From: Thermocrispum agreste DSM 44070
Lineage (GTDB): Bacteria; Actinomycetota; Actinomycetes; Mycobacteriales; Pseudonocardiaceae
DNA length: 64,000 bases
Assembly (NCBI RefSeq): GCF_000427905.1
Contig: NZ_ATYX01000007.1
Coordinates: 310,001 to 374,000 of the forward strand
Direction of reading: 5' to 3'
Part shown: positions 42,109 through 51,000 of the stretch, piece after piece
Layout of the letters: each line of letters starts with the position of its first letter
How positions within the stretch are numbered: the stretch's first letter is position 1
Notes under the pieces: model-generated
Seen by the model: the letters and a program-made list of their open reading frames with translations, nothing else
What the model was told of the DNA's origin: nothing
Databases searched by the model: none
Program-made: the position numbers and the translations under genes

Positions 42109-43359
42109 TCACCGACTACCGCCGGTGATCAGCCGGATGGAGATGAAGTCTGCGATCGCTTTCTGGCCGGCGATGTTGGCGTGAATACCGTCGGAGTCGT
42201 AGGCGGGATTGAGCTGGTTGGGTTGCACCGGGTCCTTGAGCACCTGGTCGAAGTCGAGCACACCGTCGCAGGTGTCCGTGCAGTTGTTCCAGCGCTTGAC
42301 GAAGGTGCCCACCTCATGGCGGTACCTGTTCTGCTGCTCGGTGTACGAGGCGCGCGGCGTGATCGGGGTGACGTAGACCTTGACGCCCGCGGCACGCAGG
42401 CGCCGGAACACCTCGCGGTAGCTGTCCAGGATCTGCTCGTCCGTGCAGCCGAACGCGAGGTCGTTGGTTCCGTAGTAGTAGATCACCGCCGACACGCCGT
42501 GCAGCTCGAGGACGTCGCGTTCGAGCCGGGCGAGCGCATCGAGCCCGCGGGCACCGCCCGGGATGGACGGGCAGGCGGCCGAGCTGGTCGTGCCGGCAAC
42601 GCCCGCGTTGGCCACCGCGTACTGTCGGGTCGCGGGCGCCTCACGGACGATGCGCCGCGCCAGCTCGTCGGTCCACCGCCGGTTCGTCCCCAGCTCGGTG
42701 CAGCCGGGACCGCAGTCGGTGCTGCCCGTGCCGTCGACCACGGAGCTACCGAAGGGCACGATCGTGCCGCGCAGCTTCGGATTCTGCACGTCCACCGCGC
42801 TGACGAAATACGTCGACGTCGTCTTCTCGGTGTACGAGGAACCGGAACGTTCGGACGTGACATCGCCGGACCCGGCGGGTGACAAGTAATTCTCGCGGAA
42901 TGCGGAATTGTGCTGTCCCGGGACGGCCGTGCCGGACACGTGGAGGCTGATGGCGATGTCGGAATCGGGCCGGGTGGTCAGCCGGACCGGGTCACTCCAG
43001 ACGTCGCCACCCGGTGGGATGGTGACGGCGCTGTTCCCGGCAAAGGTCGCCGGACGCGGATCGACGACCTCGGCCCCGCCAGCGCTGACGCCTACCGTCG
43101 CGCGGTCGATCCGCAACGGCTCGGTGCCGAAGGTGTTCTGCACCCGGAATCGCACGGCGTGGCCGCCTTGGCTCAGGTGCGCGATCATGCGGACCGACTG
43201 GTTGGCGAGCTGCCTGCCGGCCAGGCGTTCCTGCGACTGCGCCCACACCGTCACCCACGCCGTGCCGCGCTCGCCCGCATGCGAAGGTGCCGCCAGGAAC
43301 GCGGCGCTCGCCAGGACCACTGCGGATGCCGCCACGGCCGCCCAACGTCGACGCCTCAT
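42109..43359 (-). CDS. secreted SGNH/GDSL-type hydrolase
   Basis: A 416-residue exported esterase-like protein. The signal peptide MRRRRWAAVAASAVVLASAA is cleaved near SHAG (residue 28). Residues 34-195 form a beta-rich domain common before such catalytic domains. The SGNH fold follows with FGSSVVDG (catalytic Ser about 205-206), GTNDL (Asn299) and DSDGIHAN (Asp390/His393). Four cysteines in the catalytic part (DCGPGC, NNCTDTC) suggest disulfides. The likely role is deacylation or de-esterification of an extracellular substrate such as a polysaccharide. GGGGGAG precedes the ATG. Confidence 0.88.
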   Translation of the reverse strand: MRRRRWAAVAASAVVLASAAFLAAPSHAGERGTAWVTVWAQSQERLAGRQLANQSVRMIAHLSQGGHAVRFRVQNTFGTEPLRIDRATVGVSAGGAEVVDPRPATFAGNSAVTIPPGGDVWSDPVRLTTRPDSDIAISLHVSGTAVPGQHNSAFRENYLSPAGSGDVTSERSGSSYTEKTTSTYFVSAVDVQNPKLRGTIVPFGSSVVDGTGSTDCGPGCTELGTNRRWTDELARRIVREAPATRQYAVANAGVAGTTSSAACPSIPGGARGLDALARLERDVLELHGVSAVIYYYGTNDLAFGCTDEQILDSYREVFRRLRAAGVKVYVTPITPRASYTEQQNRYRHEVGTFVKRWNNCTDTCDGVLDFDQVLKDPVQPNQLNPAYDSDGIHANIAGQKAIADFISIRLITGGSR

Positions 43360-43490
43360 GAACTCCCCCGGGAAAGGTGCAACGGCACGACGAAGATCGT
43401 CGAGTTTGTGAAGAAAGCTACTCTTGCCCGTAAGCGAACGCGATCATTCTGAAACCTACGGGCAGCAGCGCCCGTCGGCCGGGGCAGAAT

Positions 43491-43506
43491 TCATCACAAG
43501 TGATGA
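43491..43506. promoter_or_regulatory. TCATCAC-AA-GTGATGA inverted repeat
   Basis: Perfect 7-bp arms with a 2-base spacer, about 130 bases upstream of the SGNH hydrolase start and four bases from the larger hairpin. It looks like an operator of a dimeric regulator of the SGNH gene. Confidence 0.45.
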
Positions 43507-43510
43507 CAAT

Positions 43511-43546
43511 GCGCTGCGCCGGAATCACGTGAATCCGGCGCAGCGC
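43511..43546 (-). terminator. 36-bp near-perfect palindrome, likely Liv operon terminator
   Basis: Arms GCGCTGCGCCGGA (43511-43523) and TCCGGCGCAGCGC (43534-43546) are perfectly complementary, and the central TCACGTGA is itself a palindrome. One A-A mismatch separates arms and centre. It lies about 185 bases past the livF stop on the minus strand. No T run follows. Confidence 0.55.
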
Positions 43547-43730
43547 TTGCCGCAGATGGAACGCATGCGCGCCCGAACCTTGCGCATGGTCCGGTGGTAC
43601 CGACCGGCCGGGGTGAAGGCCGTACGGGCAGAGTCGCCGAACCCGGTCACCATGGCCGCCGTGCGCACGGACCGGGAAGCGCAGAGCTGCCCCACGCGTG
43701 CTGCTGGCTCACAAACGGTCGGCCGCCACG

Positions 43731-44441
43731 TCAGAAGATGTCTGCCAGATCCCGATCGGCGACATCCTCGGGCGCAAGGTCATGCTCGGCCATGCCGCCT
43801 GCGCGCATGACACTGACCGAGTCGGCCACCGCCAGCGCCTGGTGCACGTTCTGCTCGACGAGGATGATGGTCCGATCGCCCCGGCGGAGCGTCGCCACGG
43901 TGGCCAACACCGCGTCGGCCAGCTTCGGGGAAAGGCCGACCGAAGGCTCGTCCAGCAGCAACACCCGTGGATTGGCCAGGAAAGCGCGGGCGATGGCCAC
44001 CTGCTGCTGTTGCCCCCCGGAAAGCGACCCGGCCAACGAGTGCCACGCCTCGTCCAGCACCGGGAACAGCTCCCGGGCGCTGGCCAGCCTCTCCTCGACC
44101 TCACCGCCGGTCGCCCGGCCGAGGCGGCAGGTGTTCCACATAGCGAGCCGGATGTTCTCCGCCACCGTCAGATCCGCGAACACCCCTCGCCCCTGAGGTA
44201 CCAGGACGACACCGGCGCGGGCGACGTCGCCCGCAGCCCGCCGGGTCAGGTCCGTGTCGCCGAAGGTGATCCGCCCGCTCGCCGGGCGCACGAGTCCGGC
44301 CAGCGTGCGCAACAGCGTCGACTTCCCCGCGCCGTTGTGGCCGAGCACCAAGCTGATCTCCCCCGGCCGGAACGATGCGCTCAACGCGTCCACCACGGTG
44401 CGATGGCCCAGCCGGACGGTCAGTGACTCGATGGTGAGCAC
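43731..44441 (-). CDS. livF: branched-chain amino acid-type ABC transporter ATP-binding protein
   Basis: A 236-residue ATPase of the LivF type. Walker A is GHNGAGKS, the signature LSGGQQQQ, Walker B VLLLDEPSVGLSP and the switch His is replaced in LVEQNV, which is normal for LivF. The GTG start has GAGGAG upstream. It is the last gene of the five-gene importer operon. Liv-type importers carry many amino acid-like, amide or aromatic compounds, so leucine is not assured as substrate. Confidence 0.92.
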   Translation of the reverse strand: MLTIESLTVRLGHRTVVDALSASFRPGEISLVLGHNGAGKSTLLRTLAGLVRPASGRITFGDTDLTRRAAGDVARAGVVLVPQGRGVFADLTVAENIRLAMWNTCRLGRATGGEVEERLASARELFPVLDEAWHSLAGSLSGGQQQQVAIARAFLANPRVLLLDEPSVGLSPKLADAVLATVATLRRGDRTIILVEQNVHQALAVADSVSVMRAGGMAEHDLAPEDVADRDLADIF

Positions 44442-44459
44442 GAATGTCTCCTCGTCGTC

Positions 44460-45176
44460 CTAGTCTCGCCGCCCGAAGTAGAGCGCGCGCACCACGTCGT
44501 TGCCGAACACCTCTTGCACCGTGCCGGTGGCCAGCGCCCGGCCCCGGTCCAGGAACACCACCTTGTCGGCCAGCTCCCTGACCAGCTGCAGGTTATGTTC
44601 GATCAGCACGATGACCAGGCCGCGCCGGCGCGCTTCGTCGACCACCTCGCAGAACAAGTCGTACTCGCGTGGCGCCAGGCCGGCGGCTTGCTCGTCGAGC
44701 AGCCACACGCGCCCCTCCATGGCGAGCATGCGCGCGATGGACACCGCCTTCTGCTGGCCGTAGCTGAGATTCACGGCAAGGTCTCGCCGGACATCGGACA
44801 GCCCGAGTCGGGCCAGAATCCGGTCGACCTTTCCGCGTACCTTGCGCGATCGGGTCGCGACGCGTCGCTCCGCCGCGAACAGCGTCTGGTCGTACACCGA
44901 GACGCCGCCGAACAGCCGGAGCTCCTGGAACGATCGGATCACGCCGAGCTTGGCGATGTGCCGTGCCGGTTTGCCGACCAGTTCCACGTCGCCGAGCCGG
45001 ATGCTGCCCCGGTCCGGGGTGATCAGCCCGGAGATGGCGTTGAACAGCGTCGTCTTGCCTGCGCCGTTCGGTCCGATCAGTGCGGTCACCGCACCGGGTT
45101 CCGCGGTCAGCGACACGTCGTCCAGCGCCACCAGGCCGCCGAAGGCGGCTCGCACCGTGTCGATCTGCAAGCTCAT
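44460..45176 (-). CDS. livG: branched-chain amino acid-type ABC transporter ATP-binding protein
   Basis: A 238-residue LivG-type ATPase. Walker A GPNGAGKT, signature LSYGQQKAVSIARML, Walker B VWLLDEQAAGLAP and the switch His in LIEHNLQLV are present. Walker B has DEQ where most family members have DEP; the catalytic Glu is kept. It lacks the extended C-terminus of many LivG proteins. The ATG overlaps the livM stop by four bases. Confidence 0.92.
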   Translation of the reverse strand: MSLQIDTVRAAFGGLVALDDVSLTAEPGAVTALIGPNGAGKTTLFNAISGLITPDRGSIRLGDVELVGKPARHIAKLGVIRSFQELRLFGGVSVYDQTLFAAERRVATRSRKVRGKVDRILARLGLSDVRRDLAVNLSYGQQKAVSIARMLAMEGRVWLLDEQAAGLAPREYDLFCEVVDEARRRGLVIVLIEHNLQLVRELADKVVFLDRGRALATGTVQEVFGNDVVRALYFGRRD

Positions 45177-46111
45177 GTCGGCACCCGTTCCGTGTCGATG
45201 CGGCTCGCCGAGGACGGCAGCGTCGACCGGTGGCGGCGACGCAGGGCGCGAAGCCCGCCACCGGTGAGGTAGCCACGAAGCACGACGACCGCGATGATCA
45301 ACAGTCCGTACACCAGTTGCTGCAGCGGCCCGACCGCGGTCGACGGCAGGTCGAGCAGGCTGATCAGCGGGATGACCGCGATGATCACGGCACTGCCGAC
45401 GACCGGGCCGATCGCCAGGCCGATGCCGCCGACGACCACGATGGCGACCAGCTTGATCGACATCGCGTAGTCGAATGTCGCCGAATTGACGAACCCGGTG
45501 TAGAAGGCGTACAGCACGCCGCCGAGCGCCGACACCGCCGCGCCCAGCATGATGGCCGCGTACTTGCCGGCGATCGGGCTGCGCCCCAGCGTCTGGGTGG
45601 CTATCGGGTCCTCCCGGATGGCGTAGAACAGCCTGCCGACCGATCCGCGGCGCAGGACCGCGGTCAAGCCGACCATCACCGCCACCACCGCCCAGATCAG
45701 CACGGTTTGGCCTGCCTGATCGGACAGCTCGGCACCCATGATGGTGGGAATGGGGATGCCGGGGATCCCGTCGGTTCCCTTGGTCACCGAGTACCAGCTG
45801 ATCAGCACCGTCGACACGATGATCTGGAAAGCCAGCGACGCCACCATGAAGTACTCTTCGCTGACCCGCAGGGCGGCGGAAGCAAGCACGAACGCCACGA
45901 CGACCGCCAGCGCGACGCCGGCCAGGGCGCAGACGACGAGCGAGCCGCCCACCTCGGGGGCGAGCAACGCCGTGACGTATGCGCCAATGCCCATGAACAC
46001 CGCCTGCGCGGCGGAGAAGACCCCCGCGAAGCCGGTGGTGATGTTCAACCCGATCGCGGCGATTGCGAAGATGCCGGTCAGCGCACCGACCGTGGTCAGG
46101 TAGTCGATCAT
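45173..46111 (-). CDS. livM: branched-chain amino acid-type ABC transporter permease
   Basis: A 312-residue LivM-type permease with about nine to ten membrane helices. Recognisable blocks: AAIGLNITTGFAGVFSAAQA, FMGIGAYVTALLAPEVGGS, SVGRLFYAIREDPIATQTLG and IVVVGGIGLAIGPVVGSAVI. It starts within the livH stop codon (ATGA). Confidence 0.92.
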   Translation of the reverse strand: MIDYLTTVGALTGIFAIAAIGLNITTGFAGVFSAAQAVFMGIGAYVTALLAPEVGGSLVVCALAGVALAVVVAFVLASAALRVSEEYFMVASLAFQIIVSTVLISWYSVTKGTDGIPGIPIPTIMGAELSDQAGQTVLIWAVVAVMVGLTAVLRRGSVGRLFYAIREDPIATQTLGRSPIAGKYAAIMLGAAVSALGGVLYAFYTGFVNSATFDYAMSIKLVAIVVVGGIGLAIGPVVGSAVIIAVIPLISLLDLPSTAVGPLQQLVYGLLIIAVVVLRGYLTGGGLRALRRRHRSTLPSSASRIDTERVPT

Positions 46112-47031
46112 CGCACCAGCTCCACCGGGGGCTCGGAACTCGTCTGCGGTGTCGGTTTCGCCCGCTTCGGCCGGCCTTTGCCGAACATCGCCAGCCCTCG
46201 CGGTGCGATCAGGATGATCAGCAGGAACACGGTGAACACCACGCCTTCTTGCCATGCCGGCGGCAGCTGCCAGAGCGCGACGCCCTGGATGACACCGAAG
46301 ATCAGCGCGCCCGCGGCGGCCCCGGTGATGCTGCCGACCCCGCCGATGATCACCGTGGCGAAGGCGATCAACAGCGGAACGTCACCCATGGTCGGGTACG
46401 CACCGAAGATGTAGGCGGCGAAAATCCCCGCGGGCACGGACAGCAGGGCGGCGATGACGAACGCGACCCGCTCGGCGCGCCGCCGCGGCATGCCCCAGAC
46501 GTCGGCCATCTCCCCGTTGCACGCCGCGGCTCGCATCAACGAGCCGGTCATGGTCCGCCGGAGGAACGTCCGGGTCAGCAGGTAACACACGATCGCGGCC
46601 CCGAACGCCATCAGGTTGATCTTCACCAGGTGCAAGCCGGCGACGTCGATCGTGGAGTCCAACGACGTCGGCGGATGCGTCGCGTTCGCCGAGAACACCA
46701 AGGTCAACGCCGAGCTGCCGACGATCCACAGCCCGAACGAGGCCAAAAACAGCGGGAAGAGATCGGCTTGCCGCTTGGCCACCGGGCGATACAGCAGGTC
46801 GTACGCGGCCATCGTGAAGGCCAGCGACACGACCAGCGTTGCTGCCACCGCGAGCACGAACCCGTGGGGCTCGACCGCGGTGAACGTCAAAGCGCACAAG
46901 CTGATGTTCGCGCCGTGCGCGATGTGCAGGATGCCGGTGACGTCGAGGATGAGCGACATCCCGATGGCGATCATGACGTAGATGCCTCCGACGAGCAGCC
47001 CGCCGATGGCCAGCTGAACGAACTCGTGCAT
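46108..47031 (-). CDS. livH: branched-chain amino acid-type ABC transporter permease
   Basis: A 307-residue LivH-type permease. LAIGGLLVGGIYVMIAIGMS, GILHIAHGANISLCALTFTA, RAAACNGEMADVWGMPRRRA and ATVIIGGVGSITGAAAGALI are family blocks; it has about eight membrane helices and a basic C-terminal tail. It follows the binding-protein gene by 20 bases. Confidence 0.92.
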   Translation of the reverse strand: MHEFVQLAIGGLLVGGIYVMIAIGMSLILDVTGILHIAHGANISLCALTFTAVEPHGFVLAVAATLVVSLAFTMAAYDLLYRPVAKRQADLFPLFLASFGLWIVGSSALTLVFSANATHPPTSLDSTIDVAGLHLVKINLMAFGAAIVCYLLTRTFLRRTMTGSLMRAAACNGEMADVWGMPRRRAERVAFVIAALLSVPAGIFAAYIFGAYPTMGDVPLLIAFATVIIGGVGSITGAAAGALIFGVIQGVALWQLPPAWQEGVVFTVFLLIILIAPRGLAMFGKGRPKRAKPTPQTSSEPPVELVR

Positions 47032-47051
47032 GCCCGTACCCCCGTCCGCGC

Positions 47052-48212
47052 TCAGCCGGTCACCTCGACGGTGGTCACGGGTGTGAAGGCACCGTCTTTG
47101 ATCTTGTAGATGGAGATGGGCGCCTGCAGGGTGTGGTCGGGCAGCAGTTGCAGCTTCCCACCGACCGCGTCGATGCTGCCTTGACGGGCGAACTTCTCGT
47201 TGAGGTTGGGCCCGTCGACCTCCTTGCCTTCGGTGACGAGCTGCTTGGCCGCGTTGGCCCACATCAGCACGCCGTTGCAGTAGTTGGCCGCTCCGACGAT
47301 GACCCCCTCGCCCGGTTTCAGTCCGGTGGTGCGCAAGAAGCCCTTCGTCATGGGGTCCTGCGACGCGAAGTCCATCGCCTGCAGCGTGAACAGGGACCCG
47401 TTGGCTTCCTTCAGGTCGAGCACCGCAGGCACCGGGAACGACGACGAGGCGATGATCTGCGTGGTCACACCCGCACTGCGCAGCTGCCGGACGAGCACCG
47501 CCTGCGGGTCGCCGGAGAACACCATGAAGATGACGTCGGGGTCGAACGCCTTGATCTTGTCGACTTGTGCGGAGAACGACGTCGCCGACAGCGTCAACGG
47601 CAATGTGGCGAGTGTGCGGCCGTTTCCTCGCCACGCCTTGCGGACGACGTCGACCGCGCCTTTGCCGACGATGTCGTCCTGGTAGACCAGCATCGCCTTC
47701 TTCGCATCGGGCATCTGCTCCTTCGCGTACGGCAAGCTGGCGCCGAGTTCGGTGCTGAGGAACGGCAGGGTGTTCCACACCCACTCCTTGTTGGCCAGCG
47801 TCGGGCTGAGCGCCCCGCCGTTGATCAACGGGACCCGGTGGCGCTCGGCGAGCGGGATGAGCGCCGTGGTGACGGAGCTGTAGGCGCTGAACACCGCCGT
47901 TGCGTGGTCGACTCTGGCCAGCTGCGTGAAGCCGGCGATCCCCTTCGCCGTCTCCGCGCCGGTGTCGACGTACTTCACCGTGACCGGATGGGGCAGATCC
48001 TTGCTTTCGTTGACTAGCTCGACGCAGCCGTCGATGCCCTTGCGGTATGCCATGCCGAACGAAGCCGCAGGCCCGCTGAGTGGCAACGCCGCGCCGATGA
48101 CGTACTCGTCCCCGCCGGCACCGGATCCGCCCCCGCCGCAAGCCGCTGCCGGCCAGGTCAGACCGAGCGCAACCAGCGGAGCCAACAGCAGGCTCAACCG
48201 CTTCTTCCTCAT
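47052..48212 (-). CDS. livK: Liv-type periplasmic-binding lipoprotein of the ABC importer
   Basis: A 386-residue family 4 substrate-binding protein. The leader MRKKRLSLLLAPLVALGLTW ends in lipobox AAAC, followed by a Gly-rich linker. The mature fold shows YVIGAALPLSGPAASFGMAY, ATAVFSAYSSVTTALIPLAE, INGGALSPTLAN and MLVYQDDIVGKGAVDVVRKA. The binding pocket cannot be assigned; this family ranges from amino acids to amides and aromatic acids. AAAGGGTGGG precedes the ATG. It is the first gene of the operon; two operator-like sites (48311, 48378) lie just upstream. Confidence 0.9.
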   Translation of the reverse strand: MRKKRLSLLLAPLVALGLTWPAAACGGGGSGAGGDEYVIGAALPLSGPAASFGMAYRKGIDGCVELVNESKDLPHPVTVKYVDTGAETAKGIAGFTQLARVDHATAVFSAYSSVTTALIPLAERHRVPLINGGALSPTLANKEWVWNTLPFLSTELGASLPYAKEQMPDAKKAMLVYQDDIVGKGAVDVVRKAWRGNGRTLATLPLTLSATSFSAQVDKIKAFDPDVIFMVFSGDPQAVLVRQLRSAGVTTQIIASSSFPVPAVLDLKEANGSLFTLQAMDFASQDPMTKGFLRTTGLKPGEGVIVGAANYCNGVLMWANAAKQLVTEGKEVDGPNLNEKFARQGSIDAVGGKLQLLPDHTLQAPISIYKIKDGAFTPVTTVEVTG

Positions 48213-48310
48213 CCGACCCACCCTTTCGTCGATGTCCGGAGACTGCGGGAGGTGAGGGGCACCCGTGGGCGCAGGCCGTGGCTCCGGCCCGCTCCCCCGC
48301 AGTCGTAGCA

Positions 48311-48328
48311 TAGCGATCGAACGCTTTG
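48311..48328. promoter_or_regulatory. operator site A of the TetR regulon
   Basis: TAGCGATCGAACGCTTTG, in the gap between the livK and cyclase genes, about 100 bases before livK. It shares the TAGYGA start and CGCTTTG end with the sites at 52536 and 56819, but its centre is the most divergent of the five. Confidence 0.55.
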
Positions 48329-48377
48329 TTTGAGTGTGTGCGATCACACCGGCCGCGTCAATGGTCGACGCGAAACT

Positions 48378-48395
48378 GAGCGATCGCTTGCTAAT
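48378..48395. promoter_or_regulatory. operator site B of the TetR regulon
   Basis: GAGCGATCGCTTGCTAAT, 62 bases before the cyclase ATG. GCGATCGCTTGCT is identical to the reverse complement of site E, and differs from site C at one base. Confidence 0.7.
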
Positions 48396-48456
48396 TTTGT
48401 TCGACGCGGCTACCGTCTCACCGTTGTCTGAAGCGGCCGCCGGGGAGGGACCGGAG

Positions 48457-49464
48457 ATGCACGACGACAAGGACTTTCCGACCTATGCGGAGCTTCGCGC
48501 CCGCACCGACGCCCCTGCCGGCTCGGCGTGGGGAGTGTTCGGGGCGGACGACGAACTCGGCACCTTGAACCACCTCACCCCGGAGCGCGTGCGCGCAGCC
48601 GCGGCTGCCGTGCGCACCGGCGAGGTCATCAACCTGAACCTTCCACTGGAAACGTTCGATCCGCCGGTGAGCCCATACCGCAAGCGGCTGCGGCACCGCG
48701 TCTACGCCAACTACGCGTACCACCGAGACGAGTACCTGGACAGCTTCTATCCGCAGGCCAGCACACAGATCGACGGGTTCAGGCACATCGGGCACCCGGT
48801 GTTCGGGTTCTACAACGGAGCGGATCCCGACCGGTTCCTGCCCGGAGACCCCTACCTGGGTATCAACCGATTCACCGAGCACGGCATCGTCGGCCGTGGT
48901 GTGCTGGTCGACGTCGACCGATACCGCAGACAGCAGGGCAGGCCGATCAACCACGGCGCGGCGGAGGCCATCCCGATCACCGACATCGCAGCCGCGGCCG
49001 AAGCCCAGCACGTCGACTTCCGGCCGGGCGACATCCTGCTGGTCAGAACCGGATGGCTGCATCGTCACCTGCACGAACTGACCCCGGCGGAACGCAGGAT
49101 CGAGAAGGAGACCCTGCGCATCTCCGGGTTGCTGGCCAGCGAGGAGACGGTGAGCTGGCTCTGGGACCACCGGTTCGCCATGGTGGCGGCCGACAACTTC
49201 AGTGTGGAGGCCTTCCCCGCGCCGGACGATTCTCCGTTCGTCTCCGAGGCGGAACGCAACGGCCGGGTTCCGCGCACTTACGCGGGCCTGATGCACAACG
49301 TCCTCCTCCCGCTGCTGGGCCTCCCCCTCGGCGAGCTGTGGGATCTGGACCGGTTGGCCGAACGATGCGCCGCGGACGGCCGCTGGGAGTGCCTCGTCGT
49401 GGCTTGCCCGCTGAATCTGACCGGCGGATCGGGGTCCCCGGCCAATGCCGTCGCGATCCGGTGA
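48457..49464 (+). CDS. cyclase-family (PF04199) metal-dependent hydrolase
   Basis: A 335-residue protein of the kynurenine formamidase-like cyclase family. The substrate/metal region QASTQIDGFRHIGHPVFGFYNG matches the QxSTQWDxxxH branch of the family instead of the HxGTHxD form. GVLVDVDRYR, FRPGDILLVRTGWLHRH, VAADNFSVEAFPAPD and MHNVLLPLLGLPLGELWDLD are further family blocks. Such enzymes hydrolyse formamides, cyclic amides or lactone-like bonds. GGGAGGGA precedes the ATG at 48457. It is divergent from the Liv importer and seven bases upstream of the M20 hydrolase. Confidence 0.85.
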   Translation: MHDDKDFPTYAELRARTDAPAGSAWGVFGADDELGTLNHLTPERVRAAAAAVRTGEVINLNLPLETFDPPVSPYRKRLRHRVYANYAYHRDEYLDSFYPQASTQIDGFRHIGHPVFGFYNGADPDRFLPGDPYLGINRFTEHGIVGRGVLVDVDRYRRQQGRPINHGAAEAIPITDIAAAAEAQHVDFRPGDILLVRTGWLHRHLHELTPAERRIEKETLRISGLLASEETVSWLWDHRFAMVAADNFSVEAFPAPDDSPFVSEAERNGRVPRTYAGLMHNVLLPLLGLPLGELWDLDRLAERCAADGRWECLVVACPLNLTGGSGSPANAVAIR

Positions 49465-49470
49465 GGTGCC

Positions 49471-50679
49471 ATGACCATCTACGACGACGCCCGGCAACTC
49501 GAGGACGAGCTGGCAGCGTTTCGTGCGGAGTTGCACGCCGATCCCGAAATCGGCCTGCAGCTGCCGCGCACCCAGGCTCGGGTGCTGCGCGAACTCGAGC
49601 CGCTGGGACTGGAGATCTCCGTCGGCCGAGCCACCACGTCGGTCGTGGCGGTCCTGCGTGGTGGCGCGCGCGACGAACGGCAGCCTCGCGCCGTGCTCCT
49701 GCGGGCCGACATGGACGCCCTACCCGTCCGGGAACGCACCGGCCTCGACTTCGCGTCCGAGAACGGGGCCATGCACGCGTGCGGCCATGATCTGCACACC
49801 GCGTCGCTGATCGGGGCGGCACGTCTGTTGCACCACCACCGAGATCGCCTGGCCGGCGACGTGGTGTTCATGTTCCAGCCCGGCGAGGAGGGCTACGATG
49901 GCGCGGGCGTGATGGTGAACGAGGGTGTCCTGGACGCTGCGGGGTACCGGGTATGCGCGGCTTTTGCCATCCACGTGCTTTCGGCCGGGCTGCCCAACGG
50001 CGTCGTCAGCACGCGATCGGGCCCCGTGATGTCGTCCTCGCAACGGCTGCTGGTGCGGGTCGATGGCCAAGGTGGGCACGGGTCGATGCCGCATCGCGCG
50101 AAGGATCCGATCACGGCAGCCGCGGAAATGGTCACCTCGCTGCAGAGCACGGTGACCCGAAGCTTCGACGTCTTCGATCCCGTGGTGGTGACGGTCGGGC
50201 AGTTCCAAGCAGGCACCAGACACAACGTGATCCCCGATCACGCCGAGTTCGCAGCGACGCTGCGCACGTTCTCCACGGAGAACTCGGCGAAGATCCGCGC
50301 CGACTTGGAGCGGACCCTTCGTGGTGTCGCCGACGCGCACGACGTCGGGGTGGACGTTCGCTTCGAAGAGGAGACGTTGCTGACGGTCAACGACGAATTC
50401 GAAGCCGGATTCGCCGCCGACGTCGCGCGATCGGTGCTGGGTGAGCACAGCTATCGCCCGATGCCTCACCCGCTGGCGGCATCGGAGGATTTCTCCCGCG
50501 TGCTCACCCACGTGCCCGGGGCCTTCCTCACGCTGGGCGCCACGCCACCCGGAATGGACCCTGCGACGGCACCCAACAACCACAGCGCCTACGCCGTCTT
50601 CGATCCCGCGGTGCTCCCCAAGGCGGCCGCACTGTACGCGGAACTGGCGCTGAGGCGGCTCGAGCACGAGTCGGCCTGA
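49471..50679 (+). CDS. M20-family N-acyl-amino-acid amidohydrolase (hippuricase/ILR1-like)
   Basis: A 402-residue zinc amidohydrolase. Metal ligands are visible in HACGHDLHTA (Cys104, His106), GEEGYDGAG (Glu139/140), AIHVLS (His168) and the C-terminal NNHSAYAVFD. The dimerisation insert (VDGQGGHGSMPHRAKDPITA) is complete. The family cleaves N-acyl amino acids, such as hippurate or auxin conjugates, into a carboxylic acid and an amino acid. In context it would release the acid that the CoA ligase at 51001 activates. Confidence 0.9.
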   Translation: MTIYDDARQLEDELAAFRAELHADPEIGLQLPRTQARVLRELEPLGLEISVGRATTSVVAVLRGGARDERQPRAVLLRADMDALPVRERTGLDFASENGAMHACGHDLHTASLIGAARLLHHHRDRLAGDVVFMFQPGEEGYDGAGVMVNEGVLDAAGYRVCAAFAIHVLSAGLPNGVVSTRSGPVMSSSQRLLVRVDGQGGHGSMPHRAKDPITAAAEMVTSLQSTVTRSFDVFDPVVVTVGQFQAGTRHNVIPDHAEFAATLRTFSTENSAKIRADLERTLRGVADAHDVGVDVRFEEETLLTVNDEFEAGFAADVARSVLGEHSYRPMPHPLAASEDFSRVLTHVPGAFLTLGATPPGMDPATAPNNHSAYAVFDPAVLPKAAALYAELALRRLEHESA

Positions 50680-50776
50680 CCTCCGGGCCGTCGGCCTGAC
50701 CTCCGGGCCCGCTGGCCGCACTTCGGCGGCATTAATCGTCCGGCCGCTCGAGCCGGGAAGCGCAGCCTGCCAGGCT

Positions 50777-50815
50777 GCGGCCACGGCCGCGACTTGTCGG
50801 CCCGGCCGTGGCCGC
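50777..50815 (+). terminator. 13-bp-stem hairpin after the amidohydrolase gene
   Basis: GCGGCCACGGCCG (50777-50789) pairs perfectly with CGGCCGTGGCCGC (50803-50815) around a 13-base loop. Confidence 0.65.
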
Positions 50816-50890
50816 TCGGGCCTTCATTGCTGGCCTGCCACCGGCGCTTCGCGCCTGCTCACCATCGCCGGCGACGGCTTCCCGGAAACA

Positions 50891-50936
50891 GCAGAACCTC
50901 CGGTCGCCGGCCCGAGGACAACGCCGGAGGTTCTGC
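50891..50936 (-). terminator. 13-bp-stem hairpin after the CoA ligase gene
   Basis: GCAGAACCTCCGG (50891-50903) pairs perfectly with CCGGAGGTTCTGC (50924-50936). It lies 65 bases past the ligase stop on the minus strand. Confidence 0.65.
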
Positions 50937-51000
50937 CGGGTGGAAGTCCGCCCGCACGGGCCGGTCGATCGACGATCGCCGAGGGCCGGCCCGGCGATCG

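Larger units (their letters stand above)
43360..43730. other. gene-free stretch with two palindromes
   Basis: A gap of 371 bases between the SGNH gene start and the end of the Liv operon, both on the minus strand. Besides the two inverted repeats at 43491-43506 and 43511-43546 it shows nothing recognisable. Confidence 0.5.
50680..51000. other. convergent gap with repeat and two terminators
   Basis: A gap of 321 bases. A 20-bp direct repeat, GTCGGCCTGACCTCCGGGCC, occurs twice head to tail at about 50670-50710, overlapping the M20 stop. Two strong hairpins follow (listed separately). No gene is seen. Confidence 0.55.

Noticed and set aside
43731-48212. A plain leucine/isoleucine/valine importer
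   Set aside because: The family fits, but the regulon sites and catabolic neighbours make another substrate more likely, so the leucine role is not asserted.
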